A stretch of DNA of 64,000 nt from CAZUYC01 sp964624475 (GTDB lineage: Bacteria > Myxococcota_A > UBA9160 > SMWR01). The notes beneath the pieces were generated by a model. It was not told the DNA's origin, did no database searches, and worked only from the letters and a program-made list of their open reading frames with translations. The first letter of the stretch is position 1. Every line of letters begins with the position of its first letter. The DNA lies in contig CAZUYC010000004.1 in NCBI GenBank assembly GCA_964624475.1, forward strand, positions 1 to 64,000. The letters run 5' to 3'. Shown here piece by piece: positions 34,663 to 45,306 of this stretch. The position numbers and the translations under genes are program-made.

Positions 34663-34988
34663 TTCTTCGGGTCTCGCGCCTTGAACATCTTGAGCATGCG
34701 ATCCGTGATCAGGAAGCCGCTCACGATGTTCGTCATCGAGGCGGCGACCGCGATCGTGCCGAGGATCGTGCTCGTGGTCGAGAGCTGCTCGCCGGCGATC
34801 AGGATCGAGGCGACGACGGCGATCGCGGAGATGGCGTTCGTGAGCGACATGAGCGGCGTGTGGAGCAGGCGCGAGACGTTCTGCACCACCTGGAAGCCGA
34901 CGAAGGTCGAGAGCATGAAGACGAGCAGCATCGTCCAGAGGTCCGTGCCCGCGGCGGGCGCGGCGTGCGCGACTTGGGCGGCGTCCAT
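34659..34988 (-). CDS. pntAB: NAD(P) transhydrogenase alpha-2 subunit (membrane part)
   Basis: 109-residue membrane subunit (PF12769 type): WTMLLVFMLSTFVGFQVVQN, then RLLHTPLMSLTNAISAIAVV and STILGTIAVAASMTNIVSGF. Split PntA is common in alphaproteobacteria and many other bacteria, with gene order pntAA-pntAB-pntB. Here pntAA is absent upstream; the preceding 130 bp are non-coding and then an amidohydrolase follows. GGGAG lies six bases before ATG 34988. The stop overlaps pntB. Confidence 0.91.
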   Translation of the reverse strand: MDAAQVAHAAPAAGTDLWTMLLVFMLSTFVGFQVVQNVSRLLHTPLMSLTNAISAIAVVASILIAGEQLSTTSTILGTIAVAASMTNIVSGFLITDRMLKMFKARDPKK

Positions 34989-35118
34989 GGGAATCTCCCG
35001 GCGCGCGTCCCCGGCGCGGCGGGGGCCGGGCGGGAGGCGGCGCGGCGCAGGATAGGGGAGGGCCCCGCGGGAGGCCAGATTGCGCCGGCCCTGCCAAGGC
35101 AAGGCCGCGAAGCGGACG

Positions 35119-36294
35119 CTAAGACGCGAGCGCGGCGCCCATCAGATCGACGAAGTTCTCGCAGTAGAAGCGCTGCTTCTGCGCCTGCGAGGCCCGCTCG
35201 AGGCTCGCCTCGAAGCGCTTGATCGGGTTGCGTCCGCCCTCGACGTGCGGGTAGTCCGTCGAGAAGAGGCAGACCTCGTCGCCGGCCTGCTCGATGATCC
35301 AGCCCACGTCCTCGGCCGGATACGGGGTGGCGCGGATCTGGCGCCGCACGTACTCGCTCGGGCGGAGCGCGAGCCGCTGGAGGCGCTCCTCGCGCTTGCG
35401 GAAGGCCTCGAAGGCGGAGTCCATGAAGCGGATCCAGCTCGGTACCCACGAGGCGCCCTGCTCGATCACCCCGAAGCGCAGGCGCGGGAAGCGGTCGAGG
35501 ACGCCGTCGAAGAGGAGCGTCGCCAGGGTCTGCATCGGCGCGGTCGGGATCGCCATGTAGTCGATGGAGCGGAAGTTCTCGTCGCCGCCGTGGAAGTCCG
35601 GCACCGGCGGCCCGCCGTTCTCGAAGTACTCGGGGTCGAGGAGCCGTCCGTCGGCGAGGCGCAGCCCCCCGCCCACGTGGAAGACGACGGGCAGCCCCGC
35701 CTCCTGCGCCTGCGCCCAGACCGGGAAGAGACCGGGGTGGCTCGGTGCGTGGCCGCGCGGGCAGCCCGAGGGGACGAGCAGCGCCTTGCAGCCCATCTCG
35801 ATCGCCTCGCGCGCCATCGCGCGCGAGCGCTCGAAGTCGCGCAGCGGCACGTAGCCGCTGGCGAGGAGCCTCCGGTCCGCCGAGCAGAACTCGACCATCG
35901 CGCGGTTGTGGGCGCGCGCGAACCCGTAGGCGAAGTCGAGATCGTCGCCGCGCTCGGCCGCGAGGAGCTGCTGGTTCAGGAAGGTGTTGAAGACGAGCTG
36001 GCTCTCGAAGCCGAGCAGGTCGAGGGCTCGGGGCCGGTCCTCCTTCAGGAAGGAGCCCGTGGCGGCCCAGTTCTTGCGCTGCAGGATCTGCGCCTCGTCT
36101 TCGCCTCGGTAGGCCGGGTCGGCGTGCTGGGCGCGGAAGCGCTCGATCCACCCCACCTCGCCGGGACGCACCCCGCCGAGCCGCAGGCGCGCGAGCCGCG
36201 CGCGGACGCCCGCCTCCGCGTGTTCGTCCAGCCAGTCGGGCGTCTCCACCACGTGGGAGTCGGCATCGTGGATCCGGCGGTGGGCGTAGGGCAT
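35119..36294 (-). CDS. Amidohydrolase family protein
   Basis: Amidohydrolase-2 (TIM-barrel metal-dependent hydrolase/decarboxylase) of 391 residues. The first metal motif has the form DADSHVVE (10-17) rather than DxHxH, which is common in this subgroup. VFHVGGGL supplies the barrel His, and FSTDYPHVEGGRNPIKRFE is the typical C-terminal Asp-containing stretch. Members include ACMSD-like decarboxylases and many uncharacterised enzymes of aromatic or lipid catabolism. A dispersed repeat lies just upstream of its start (36308-36401). It is separated from pntAB by 130 bp, so probably independent. Confidence 0.87.
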   Translation of the reverse strand: MPYAHRRIHDADSHVVETPDWLDEHAEAGVRARLARLRLGGVRPGEVGWIERFRAQHADPAYRGEDEAQILQRKNWAATGSFLKEDRPRALDLLGFESQLVFNTFLNQQLLAAERGDDLDFAYGFARAHNRAMVEFCSADRRLLASGYVPLRDFERSRAMAREAIEMGCKALLVPSGCPRGHAPSHPGLFPVWAQAQEAGLPVVFHVGGGLRLADGRLLDPEYFENGGPPVPDFHGGDENFRSIDYMAIPTAPMQTLATLLFDGVLDRFPRLRFGVIEQGASWVPSWIRFMDSAFEAFRKREERLQRLALRPSEYVRRQIRATPYPAEDVGWIIEQAGDEVCLFSTDYPHVEGGRNPIKRFEASLERASQAQKQRFYCENFVDLMGAALAS

Positions 36295-36307
36295 GGACGC
36301 GGGTCAG

Positions 36308-36401
36308 GAGGCCGACTCTCGAGTCGGCCTCCGCGCAGCGAGCCGCAAGCGAAGCGCGCAGCGAGCCGAAGGCGAGCGGAGGCCGGCCCGTTCGGGCCGG
36401 C
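36308..36401. repeat. Compound intergenic repeat: palindrome, two core repeats, second palindrome
   Basis: In order: an 11-bp inverted repeat GAGGCCGACTC/GAGTCGGCCTC (36308-36331), a variant core copy from 36335 (GCAGCGAGCCGCAAGCGAAG), a full core copy 36358-36381 (GCAGCGAGCCGAAGGCGAGC then GGAG), and a 9-bp stem GCCGGCCCG/CGGGCCGGC with TT loop (36382-36401). The first palindrome recurs as an identical 23-base stretch at 62646-62668. It fills the divergent gap between the amidohydrolase and cstA. Confidence 0.65.
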
Positions 36402-36455
36402 GAGCGAAGCTCATCGGGCTAGCGTAGCAGGGCAGCGGGCTACCATGCCGCCCCG

Positions 36456-38487
<2,032 letters not shown>

Positions 38488-38491
<4 letters not shown>

Positions 38492-38628
38492 CGGCGCGCG
38501 CGCGACGCCTGCTCGCCGCGCTCGCGGGCTTCCTGCGCGGCTTCACCGGGCTCGAGCCCATGGGGCGCGACCCGGCCTCGGCGCGGCGCGCCCTCGAGCG
38601 CCGCGCGTCGCGCGGGGGGTGTTGTTAG
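38488..38628 (+). CDS. YbdD/YjiX-like short protein
   Basis: 46-codon gene starting at ATG 38488, overlapping the cstA stop by four bases (ATGA). The product is MTARARRLLAALAGFLRGFT, then GLEPMGRDPASARRALERRA and SRGGCC. Position after cstA and the Cys-Cys C-terminus match the YbdD/YjiX family (E. coli YbdD is 65 residues and ends ..ARCC), which modulates CstA-type transport. The family's central YxxYxxH segment is shortened here. Recognition rests on context and the CC end, not on overall similarity. Confidence 0.6.
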
Positions 38629-38683
38629 CCGACGTGGACTCGAGCTGTGCGAGGGGCGGGGGCTTTTCGAGGGGGGCCGTCCC

Positions 38684-38910
38684 GACTTACTCCGCTCGCC
38701 TCCGGCTCGCTGCGCGCTCCGCGCTGCCGCGCTCCGCTTGCGAAGAGCCCGACCGGAAAGGTGACCCGGCTGGCGCGAGGCTTGGCCTACCCCCGGGTCG
38801 CAGCATAGGCAGTCTCCGGATCACCGGGGGCGGCGTTCCGACGCTTTGCTTCGCAAGCGAGGCGCGGCAGCGCCTCGCGCGCAGCGAGCCGCAGGCGAGC
38901 GGAGTAGATC
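38684..38910. mobile_element. MITE-like fold-back element with 62-bp inverted arms
   Basis: The left arm 38684-38745 and right arm 38849-38910 are inverted copies, 54 of 62 positions identical by hand alignment, around a 103-bp centre with no ORF. Each arm contains the dispersed core (CTCCGCTCGCC-x-x-CGGCTCGCTGC) seen at 27.55, 36.3 and 62.5 kb. It occupies most of the 347-bp gap between the ybdD-like gene and kup, where I see no other feature. No transposase is nearby, so any mobilisation would be in trans. Confidence 0.6.
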
Positions 38911-38975
38911 GGGAGATCCCCCCAACGAAAGACCACGACCCGGGCGAGCCGAGCCTCCCCATCGAAGCCCGGGAC

Positions 38976-40871
38976 TCACAGCTCCACCTGGGCGCCGAGC
39001 TCGACCACCTGGCCGGGGGGGATGCGGAAGTAGCCGGTTGCGCTCTGCGCGTTCTGGGACATGAGCGCGAAGAGCCACTCCCGCCAGCGCGCCATCCCCG
39101 ATTGGCCCGCGGCGACCAGCTTCTCGCGCCCGACGAAGTAGCTCGTGCGCGCGGGGTCGATGGCGAGCCCGTGGAGCCGGCGCAGCCGCTCCATCAGCTC
39201 GGGCACGTTCGGTACCTCCATGAAGCCGTAGTGCGCGACCACCCGGAAGAAGCCCTGGCCGAGCGGCTTCACCGCCAGCCGCTCGGGCTCCTGCACCGCG
39301 GGCACGTCGTCGGTGACGAGCGTCAGGAAGATCGTCTGCTGGTGCACGACCTGGTTGTGCTTGATGTTGTGGAGGAGGGCGTGCGGCGTGCCCTGCGGAT
39401 CGCCGGTCAGGAAGACCGCCGTGCGCGAGGCCCGCGGCAGGTTCGAGGTCTCGAGATCCGGGAGGAAGAGGTCGACCGGGAGGGTCGTCTCCTCGAGGCG
39501 CGTCTGGAGCACGATCCGCCCCCGCTTCCAGGTGCTCATCAGCGTGAAGCCGGCGGCCGCGACCGCGAGCGAGAACCAGCCGCCGTGCGTGATCTTGAGC
39601 AGGTTCGAGCCGAAGAAGGCGAGATCCATCGGGAGGAACCCGAGCCCGAGCGCCGCCGCGCCAATGCCCCAGCCCCAACGCCGGCGCGCGACGGCGCACA
39701 GGAGCAGCGTCGTGAGCACCATGTCGGCCGTGACGGCCATGCCGTAGGCGGCCGCCAGGTTTGCCGATGATCCGAAGCCCACGACGAGCGCGCAGGACGC
39801 GATCATCAGCGTCCAGTTCACCGGAGCCACGTAGATCTGACCGCTCTCGCGCGCCGAGGTGTGGCGTACCGAGAGGCGCGGGCTGTAGCCGAGCTGGATG
39901 GCCTGGTGCGTGAGCGAGAAGGCGCCCGAGATCACGGCCTGGGAGGCGATCACGGTCGCCGCGGTGGCGAGGCCGACCAGGGGGTAGAGCGCCCACGCCG
40001 GAGCGAGCCGGTAGAAGGGGCTCGCCGAGGCCGCGGGGTCCTGGAGTAGCAGCGCCCCCTGACCGAAGTAGTTGAGGAGGAGCCCCGGCAGCACGACCGT
40101 GAACCACGCGAGGCGGATCGGACGGCGGCCGAAGTGACCCATGTCGGCGTAGAGCGCCTCGCCTCCGGTCACCACCAGGAAGACGGCGGCCAGCACGAGG
40201 AAGCCGTGCGCGCCGTTCTCGGCGAAGAAGCGCGCCGCGTGCCAGGGGTTCACCGCCGCGAGGACGGCGGGCTCGCGCGCGATCCCACCGACTCCGAGCA
40301 GGGCGAGCACGCCGAACCAGGCGAGGGTCACCGGACCGAAGAGGCTTCCCATCCGGCTCGTGCCCCGCGGCTGGAGCGCGAAGACCCCCACGAGGATCGC
40401 GACGGTCGCGGGCACGACGAGGCTCGCGAAGGCGGGTGTCGCGACCTCGAGCCCCTCGACCGCGGAGAGCACCGAGATGGCCGGCGTGATCATGCTGTCG
40501 CCGTACAGGAGAGCGGCGCCGAAGAGCCCGAGGAGTGCGAGCTGCCGCGAGCGCCCGGTGGGGGCCTCCGCATGCGGCACGAGCAAGGCGACGAGGGCGA
40601 GGATGCCCCCCTGGCCGCGGTTGTCGGCGCGCAGGACGAAGCCCAGGTACTTGACCGAGATCAGGGCCAGCAGCGACCAGACGACGAGCGAGAGCACGCC
40701 GAGGACGTTGCCGGGTGTCGGATCCACCGCGTACTCGCCGTGGAAGCACTCGCGCAGCGCGTAGAGCGGGCTCGTGCCGATGTCGCCGTAGACGACGCCC
40801 AGCGCACCGAGCGAGAGCGCGAGGAGGTGGCGCCCCCGCGGCGCGGCCTGCGGCGAATCGGCAGGATCCAC
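38976..40871 (-). CDS. kup: KUP/HAK potassium uptake protein
   Basis: High-affinity K+:H+ symporter, 631 residues. ALGVVYGDIGTSPLYALREC near residues 23-42 is the KUP signature. The conserved GQGGILALVALLVPH, GDSMITPAISVLSAVEGLEV and ALYADMGHFGRRPIRLAWFT follow. About twelve membrane spans are followed by a cytosolic C-terminal domain (from about residue 460). The start ATG 40871 is the only one consistent with the N-terminus. Divergent from the lipoprotein hydrolase across 156 bp. Confidence 0.94.
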   Translation of the reverse strand: MDPADSPQAAPRGRHLLALSLGALGVVYGDIGTSPLYALRECFHGEYAVDPTPGNVLGVLSLVVWSLLALISVKYLGFVLRADNRGQGGILALVALLVPHAEAPTGRSRQLALLGLFGAALLYGDSMITPAISVLSAVEGLEVATPAFASLVVPATVAILVGVFALQPRGTSRMGSLFGPVTLAWFGVLALLGVGGIAREPAVLAAVNPWHAARFFAENGAHGFLVLAAVFLVVTGGEALYADMGHFGRRPIRLAWFTVVLPGLLLNYFGQGALLLQDPAASASPFYRLAPAWALYPLVGLATAATVIASQAVISGAFSLTHQAIQLGYSPRLSVRHTSARESGQIYVAPVNWTLMIASCALVVGFGSSANLAAAYGMAVTADMVLTTLLLCAVARRRWGWGIGAAALGLGFLPMDLAFFGSNLLKITHGGWFSLAVAAAGFTLMSTWKRGRIVLQTRLEETTLPVDLFLPDLETSNLPRASRTAVFLTGDPQGTPHALLHNIKHNQVVHQQTIFLTLVTDDVPAVQEPERLAVKPLGQGFFRVVAHYGFMEVPNVPELMERLRRLHGLAIDPARTSYFVGREKLVAAGQSGMARWREWLFALMSQNAQSATGYFRIPPGQVVELGAQVEL

Positions 40872-41027
40872 TGCTCCACCCCAGCCCGGGGGCGTGCCGG
40901 GCGGACGCGCAGCATAGCACCGGCCGCGACGCGGCCCGGGGTGCCCGGCCGCGGGCTCCGGCAGCCTCCGCCGCGACGCGGTTCGACGGTCCGCTGCTCT
41001 ACGCCATCTTCGCTAGGCTCCCCACCC

Positions 41028-42905
41028 GTGCGCACCGCGGGCCGGATCCACGCGACGACGGGCCTCTTCTTCATCGCGCTGGGCGTCGCCTGCGCCACCC
41101 CGGTAGGGGTGAGCCGCGAGAACCCCGAGAAGGTCCACCGCGAGCTCACCGCGAACGTGCTCACGGCGGGTCGCCCGTCGGAGCGCTCGTTCCAGCTCCT
41201 CGATCGCTTCGGCCTGCGCGAGCGCTTCGCGAAGGAGCCCGCGGCGGTGCTCGCGGAGCTCCACGCCGGACTCCAGCCGAAGGGCGACCACCGCCGCCTC
41301 TCCGGGCTCGCCGAGCTCTCCTTCTACCACGGCGAGCGGACCGGCGATGCGCGCTATCACCTCGCGGCCGCGGTCTACGCCTACGCGCTCCTCTTCCCGG
41401 GACCGGGCGGTGAGACGCTCGACGCCTCGGATCCGCGCGTGCGGCTCGCCTACGACCTCTACAACCGCGGGCTCACGGCCGTCCTCCGCGACGCGGAGGG
41501 CAAGGGGCTGCGGCGCTTCGAGCTCCCCTTCGGCGCGCTCGAGATCGACTTCGACCCGGGCGAGCTCGTCTGGGCGGGGCATCGCCTCCGGGGGTTCGTG
41601 GACGCGGCCAACTACTCGGTGCGCGGCATGCGCGACCGCTATCGGCGGCCCGGGATCGGCGCGCCGTTCGCCGCCGCCCTGGGCCCGCTCGAGGGGGAGT
41701 CTCCCCCGGGCGCGGCCTGGCTGGTCCCGGAGCTGCGCGTCCCCACGACGGCGATCCTGCGTCTCGACGGCGCCCGCGAGCACCTCCGCGACGGGCAGCT
41801 GCGCGGCCGGGTCGAGATCTTCACCCCCGACGAGGCGGCCGCGACCGAGATCGACGGCCGGCTCGTCCCGATCGAGTTCGAGACGACCTTCTCCCTCGCA
41901 GAAACCCTCGCGGAATCGGGCTTCTTCGACTTCGAGCTCAAGGGATTCTTCTCGGGAGCGTTCCGGCCCCTGCGCAGCGCCGTGGTCGGCACCGGCGGGA
42001 TCGAGGAGGCGAGCAAGGACGAGGGGCTCTTCTTCCTCGAGCCGTACCGCCCGGGGCGCATCCCGGTCGTGCTGGTGCACGGGACGGCCTCGAGCCCGGC
42101 GCGCTGGGGCGACCTCGTGAACGAGCTCGCGAACGAGCGCGTGATCGCGGATCGCTACCAGTTCTGGCTCTTCCAGTACAAAACCGGCAACCCGATCGCC
42201 TACTCGGGCGGTCTCTTGCGCGCGACGCTGGAGAACGTCGTCGAGCGCCTCGATCCGGAGCGGCGCGATCCGGCGCTCGGCCGGATGGTCGTGATCGGCC
42301 ACAGCCAGGGTGGGCTGCTCACCAAGCTCACGGCGGTCGAGAGCGGCAACCGCTTCTGGGACAACGTGGCGAAGGTCCCGATCGACGAGCTCGACCTCTC
42401 GGACGACGTCCGCGCGACCCTCCGCCGCTCGCTCTTCTACACGCCCGCGCCCTTCGTCAAGCGCGTCGTCTTCGTCTGCACGCCCCACCACGGCAGCTAC
42501 CTGGCGAGCTTCAGCATCGCGGGCCTGATCTCGGACCTGGTTGCGCTGCCGAGCAACCTCGCGCAGGTCGGCCTCGAGCTGGCGCTGCGCAACCCCGGAA
42601 ACCTGATGCTCGCCAACGTGGGCCGCCTCCCCACGAGCATCGACAACATGACGCCGGGGAACCCCTTCCTGCGCACGCTCGTGGGGATCCCGGTAGCGCC
42701 GGGGATCGCCGCCCACTCGATCGTCGCGGTGCGCGGCTCCGGTCCCCCCGAGGCGGGGAGCGACGGCGTGGTGAACTACGCCAGCGCCCACGTCGAAGGG
42801 GTCGAGTCGGAGTTCATCGTGCGCTCGGGCCACTCGGCGCAGGCGAACCCCGAGGTGATCCTCGAGATCCGGCGCATCCTGCTGGAGCACGCCGCGGCTC
42901 CGTGA
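41028..42905 (+). CDS. Alpha/beta hydrolase with lipoprotein-like N-terminus
   Basis: 625-residue protein. GTG start, then a hydrophobic segment TTGLFFIALGVAC ending in Cys22. The -3 residue is Gly, so the lipobox is imperfect. The N-terminal 330 residues (ELTANVLTAGRPSERSFQLL, then YNRGLTAVLRDAEGKGLRRF) resemble large envelope hydrolases. The catalytic domain has VVLVHGTASSPARWGDLVNE near residue 345 and the nucleophile elbow GHSQGG (Ser about 425). CTPHHGSYLASF and the C-terminal SGHSAQANPE probably carry further catalytic residues. Likely an esterase/lipase facing the periplasm. It converges with the spermidine-synthase-like gene. Confidence 0.78.
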   Translation: MRTAGRIHATTGLFFIALGVACATPVGVSRENPEKVHRELTANVLTAGRPSERSFQLLDRFGLRERFAKEPAAVLAELHAGLQPKGDHRRLSGLAELSFYHGERTGDARYHLAAAVYAYALLFPGPGGETLDASDPRVRLAYDLYNRGLTAVLRDAEGKGLRRFELPFGALEIDFDPGELVWAGHRLRGFVDAANYSVRGMRDRYRRPGIGAPFAAALGPLEGESPPGAAWLVPELRVPTTAILRLDGAREHLRDGQLRGRVEIFTPDEAAATEIDGRLVPIEFETTFSLAETLAESGFFDFELKGFFSGAFRPLRSAVVGTGGIEEASKDEGLFFLEPYRPGRIPVVLVHGTASSPARWGDLVNELANERVIADRYQFWLFQYKTGNPIAYSGGLLRATLENVVERLDPERRDPALGRMVVIGHSQGGLLTKLTAVESGNRFWDNVAKVPIDELDLSDDVRATLRRSLFYTPAPFVKRVVFVCTPHHGSYLASFSIAGLISDLVALPSNLAQVGLELALRNPGNLMLANVGRLPTSIDNMTPGNPFLRTLVGIPVAPGIAAHSIVAVRGSGPPEAGSDGVVNYASAHVEGVESEFIVRSGHSAQANPEVILEIRRILLEHAAAP

Positions 42906-42919
42906 ACGCCACCGCGTTC
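42904..42919. terminator. Short hairpin spanning two convergent stop codons
   Basis: Perfect 6-bp stem GAACGC (42904-42909) and GCGTTC (42914-42919) with loop CACC, overlapping the stop codons of both converging genes. No T-tract on either side, so any terminator role is tentative. Confidence 0.25.
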
Positions 42920-45122
42920 AGTCGGGCGGGCCGTCCCCGCTCGCGTTCCCGCCCGCGCGCCTCACGCGAGCGCCCGGCCGCTCGCCGCGCCGCGCCTCGC
43001 GGATCGCGAGGCGGTTCGAGCGCCGGAGGTCCTGCCCGAGCGACCAGAGCTGGCGATGGATCGAGCCGTAGGCGAGCAGCTGGTTGTCGTCGGTGATGAT
43101 GGCGCCGCGCTTTGCCCAGCGCGCGAGCTGCGTGGAATCGAGGAGCACGCGCTCGCCGACCTGCGGGGTCGACTCGGGGCGGCCCGCGGCCGTGCGCAGG
43201 AGCCCCGGCCATTCCCACCCGAGCGCGGGCGCGCCCGGCTCGCGGCGCCCGAGCAGGATGGCGCTCCCGGGCCCGTGCCACAGCAGGGCGTCGGGAAAGG
43301 CCGACTGGAAGGTGGCGGCGACCGAGGCCGCGTGGAAGGGCGGCAGGAGGTGGAACGGGACCCACTGCGCCACGACCCCTCCCGGGGCCAGGCGGGCGGC
43401 CACGATCTCGTAGAACTCCCGCGAGTAGAGGGAGTTCACTCCAGCGAAGTGGGGCGGCATCGGCTCGAGCGTCACCACGTCGTAGAGCTCGCGGCTGCGC
43501 CTCAGCCAGGCGCGGCCGTCCATCACGATGGCGCGCACTCGCGCGTCGTCGAGGACGCCCTGGTTCGAGTGGAAGAGCGGAGCCATGCGCAGCACGGCGG
43601 GGTTGAGCTCCACCACGTCGAGCCGCTCGGGCTGCTCCTGGCGCAGCGCGTGGGCCGTCTGGCCGGTTCCGAAGCAGATCACGAGAGCGCGCTTCGGGTC
43701 GGCGTGGAGCAGCATCGGGAGCCGCCCCATCCAGGCCATGTAGCTCGTGCTGGGCATGTCCTCGGCCGTTGCGACGAATCCGTCGATCACGAGCGCGCGA
43801 GCGGTTCCCCTGCCTTCGCTCACCTGGCCTTCCACCACCGCGGCGCTGGCCTCGGCCCCCTCCTCGAAGGCGATCACCTCGAGCGGTGCCCACGCGGAGG
43901 TGCCGAGGATGCGTTCGCGCCCGAGGTGCTGCGTCCCGAGCACGGCCACCGCGAGCGCCGCGGCCCCGGCGAATAGCCCGATCCCCCACCCGCGGGAGCG
44001 CAGCGCCGCCGCGAGCAGCGCGACTCCCGCCCCGATGACCCACGCCGTGCGGGCGAAGCCGAGCGTCGGGAGGAAGACCCAGGTGGAGAGCAGCGATCCC
44101 AGCACCGAGCCGAGGGTGTTGGTGGCGTAGAGCCAGCCGGCTCCGCCGCGCCGGCGGTACTCCTCGAGCAGCCAGGGGAGCACGGTTCCGAGCAGGAGCA
44201 TGGGCGCGCCGAGCGTCGCGAGCGCCAGCAGCGAGCGCCGCGCAATGCGGTCCGCGTAGCCCTCCGTTCCGGCGACCAGGAGGTCCATGCGTTCGACGAA
44301 CGGCGTGGCCAGCAGGATCGCGACCGCCGCGGCGGAGAGGAGCATGCCGGGCGGCGTCCCGAGCCGGCGGAGCCACGGTACGAGCCGGGCGCCGGCGCCG
44401 AGAGCGAGGAGCACCGCGAAGAGCATGATCGCGAAGCTGTCGGTGCTGCTCTGGAATGCGCCCCGCAGCCCGCGGAACCACGCCACCTCGAGGGCGAAGG
44501 TGGCGAAGCCGGTGGCGAAGACCAGCGCGCGGGCGCCGGCCGGTGGGAGGCGCGCGGGCGCCTCGGGCGGCGGCGCCGGCGCCGCCTGCGGCCAGCGCTC
44601 CAGCGCCCGCGTCGCGGCGAAGACCACGGCGTTCTGCGACGCGACGAGCCAGCCGCTCGCGGCCAGACCGAGCCACGGCACGAGGACGAAGGCGTTCAGC
44701 AGCACGCCCGCCGCCGCGCCCAGGGTATTGATGCCGTAAAGGGCCGCGAGCGAAGTGCCGTGCGCCCCGCAGACGCGCGCGAAGACGGGGATCGACGCAC
44801 CCATCGCGACCGTGGCGGGCCCGATCAGGAGGGCGACGCCGAGTGCGCGCCCGAGCGGTGCGAGGCCCGGCGCCTGCGCGTAGAGCAGCACGTCGGCCCG
44901 TTCGAGCAGGCGGAAGCCCGCGGGCATGCAGATCCCGGCGATTCCGATCGCGAGCTCGAGCGCCCCGTAGCTGCGCAGCGGCCACGCGAGCCGCCGGCCG
45001 CGCAGCCAGCGCCCCGCGAGGAACGATCCCGCCGCCATCCCCCCCATGGTGGCGGCGAGCGTGATCGCGGTGGCCGGCGCGGAGGCGCCGAAGGCCAGCG
45101 AGGCGCGGATCTGCCAGAGCAC
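42918..45122 (-). CDS. Membrane-fused spermidine-synthase-like protein
   Basis: Two-part protein: about 430 residues of membrane spans, with GINTLGAAAGVLLNAFVLVP in the first half and an equivalent ATNTLGSVLGSLLSTWVFLP in the second. A SAM/aminopropyltransferase-like Rossmann domain follows (VICFGTGQTAHAL, VVELNPAVL, VMDGRAWL, YDVVTLEPMPPHFAGVNSLY). EPMPP replaces the catalytic Asp region of spermidine synthases, so polyamine synthesis is doubtful. GTG 45122 is the first standard start, but in-frame sequence just upstream (IHALVGLGGVAALSWEVLWQ) is the conserved first span of this family. The real start therefore lies further up; CTG 45248 is possible. It follows corA with little or no gap. 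Confidence 0.8.
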   Translation of the reverse strand: MLWQIRASLAFGASAPATAITLAATMGGMAAGSFLAGRWLRGRRLAWPLRSYGALELAIGIAGICMPAGFRLLERADVLLYAQAPGLAPLGRALGVALLIGPATVAMGASIPVFARVCGAHGTSLAALYGINTLGAAAGVLLNAFVLVPWLGLAASGWLVASQNAVVFAATRALERWPQAAPAPPPEAPARLPPAGARALVFATGFATFALEVAWFRGLRGAFQSSTDSFAIMLFAVLLALGAGARLVPWLRRLGTPPGMLLSAAAVAILLATPFVERMDLLVAGTEGYADRIARRSLLALATLGAPMLLLGTVLPWLLEEYRRRGGAGWLYATNTLGSVLGSLLSTWVFLPTLGFARTAWVIGAGVALLAAALRSRGWGIGLFAGAAALAVAVLGTQHLGRERILGTSAWAPLEVIAFEEGAEASAAVVEGQVSEGRGTARALVIDGFVATAEDMPSTSYMAWMGRLPMLLHADPKRALVICFGTGQTAHALRQEQPERLDVVELNPAVLRMAPLFHSNQGVLDDARVRAIVMDGRAWLRRSRELYDVVTLEPMPPHFAGVNSLYSREFYEIVAARLAPGGVVAQWVPFHLLPPFHAASVAATFQSAFPDALLWHGPGSAILLGRREPGAPALGWEWPGLLRTAAGRPESTPQVGERVLLDSTQLARWAKRGAIITDDNQLLAYGSIHRQLWSLGQDLRRSNRLAIREARRGERPGARVRRAGGNASGDGPPD

Positions 45123-45306
45123 CTCCCAGGAGAGCGCCGCGACTCCGCCGAGCCCGACGAGCGCGTGGATGGCGGCGCGGCGCGCCCACGCCTCGGCTCG
45201 AAGGCGCGGGGTGGCCTCCTCGGAAGGCGAGCGGGAGACGTGGAGCAGGACGACCTCGGGCCCCGCCGTGCGCGCCTCCTCGCTCCGCGCGGACGGCGAC
45301 GCAACG

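Noticed and set aside
38684..38910. Structured RNA or riboswitch upstream of kup
   Set aside because: The element lies downstream of both flanking genes' coding ends (kup is on the minus strand), so it cannot be a kup leader. Shared arms elsewhere favour a repeat element.
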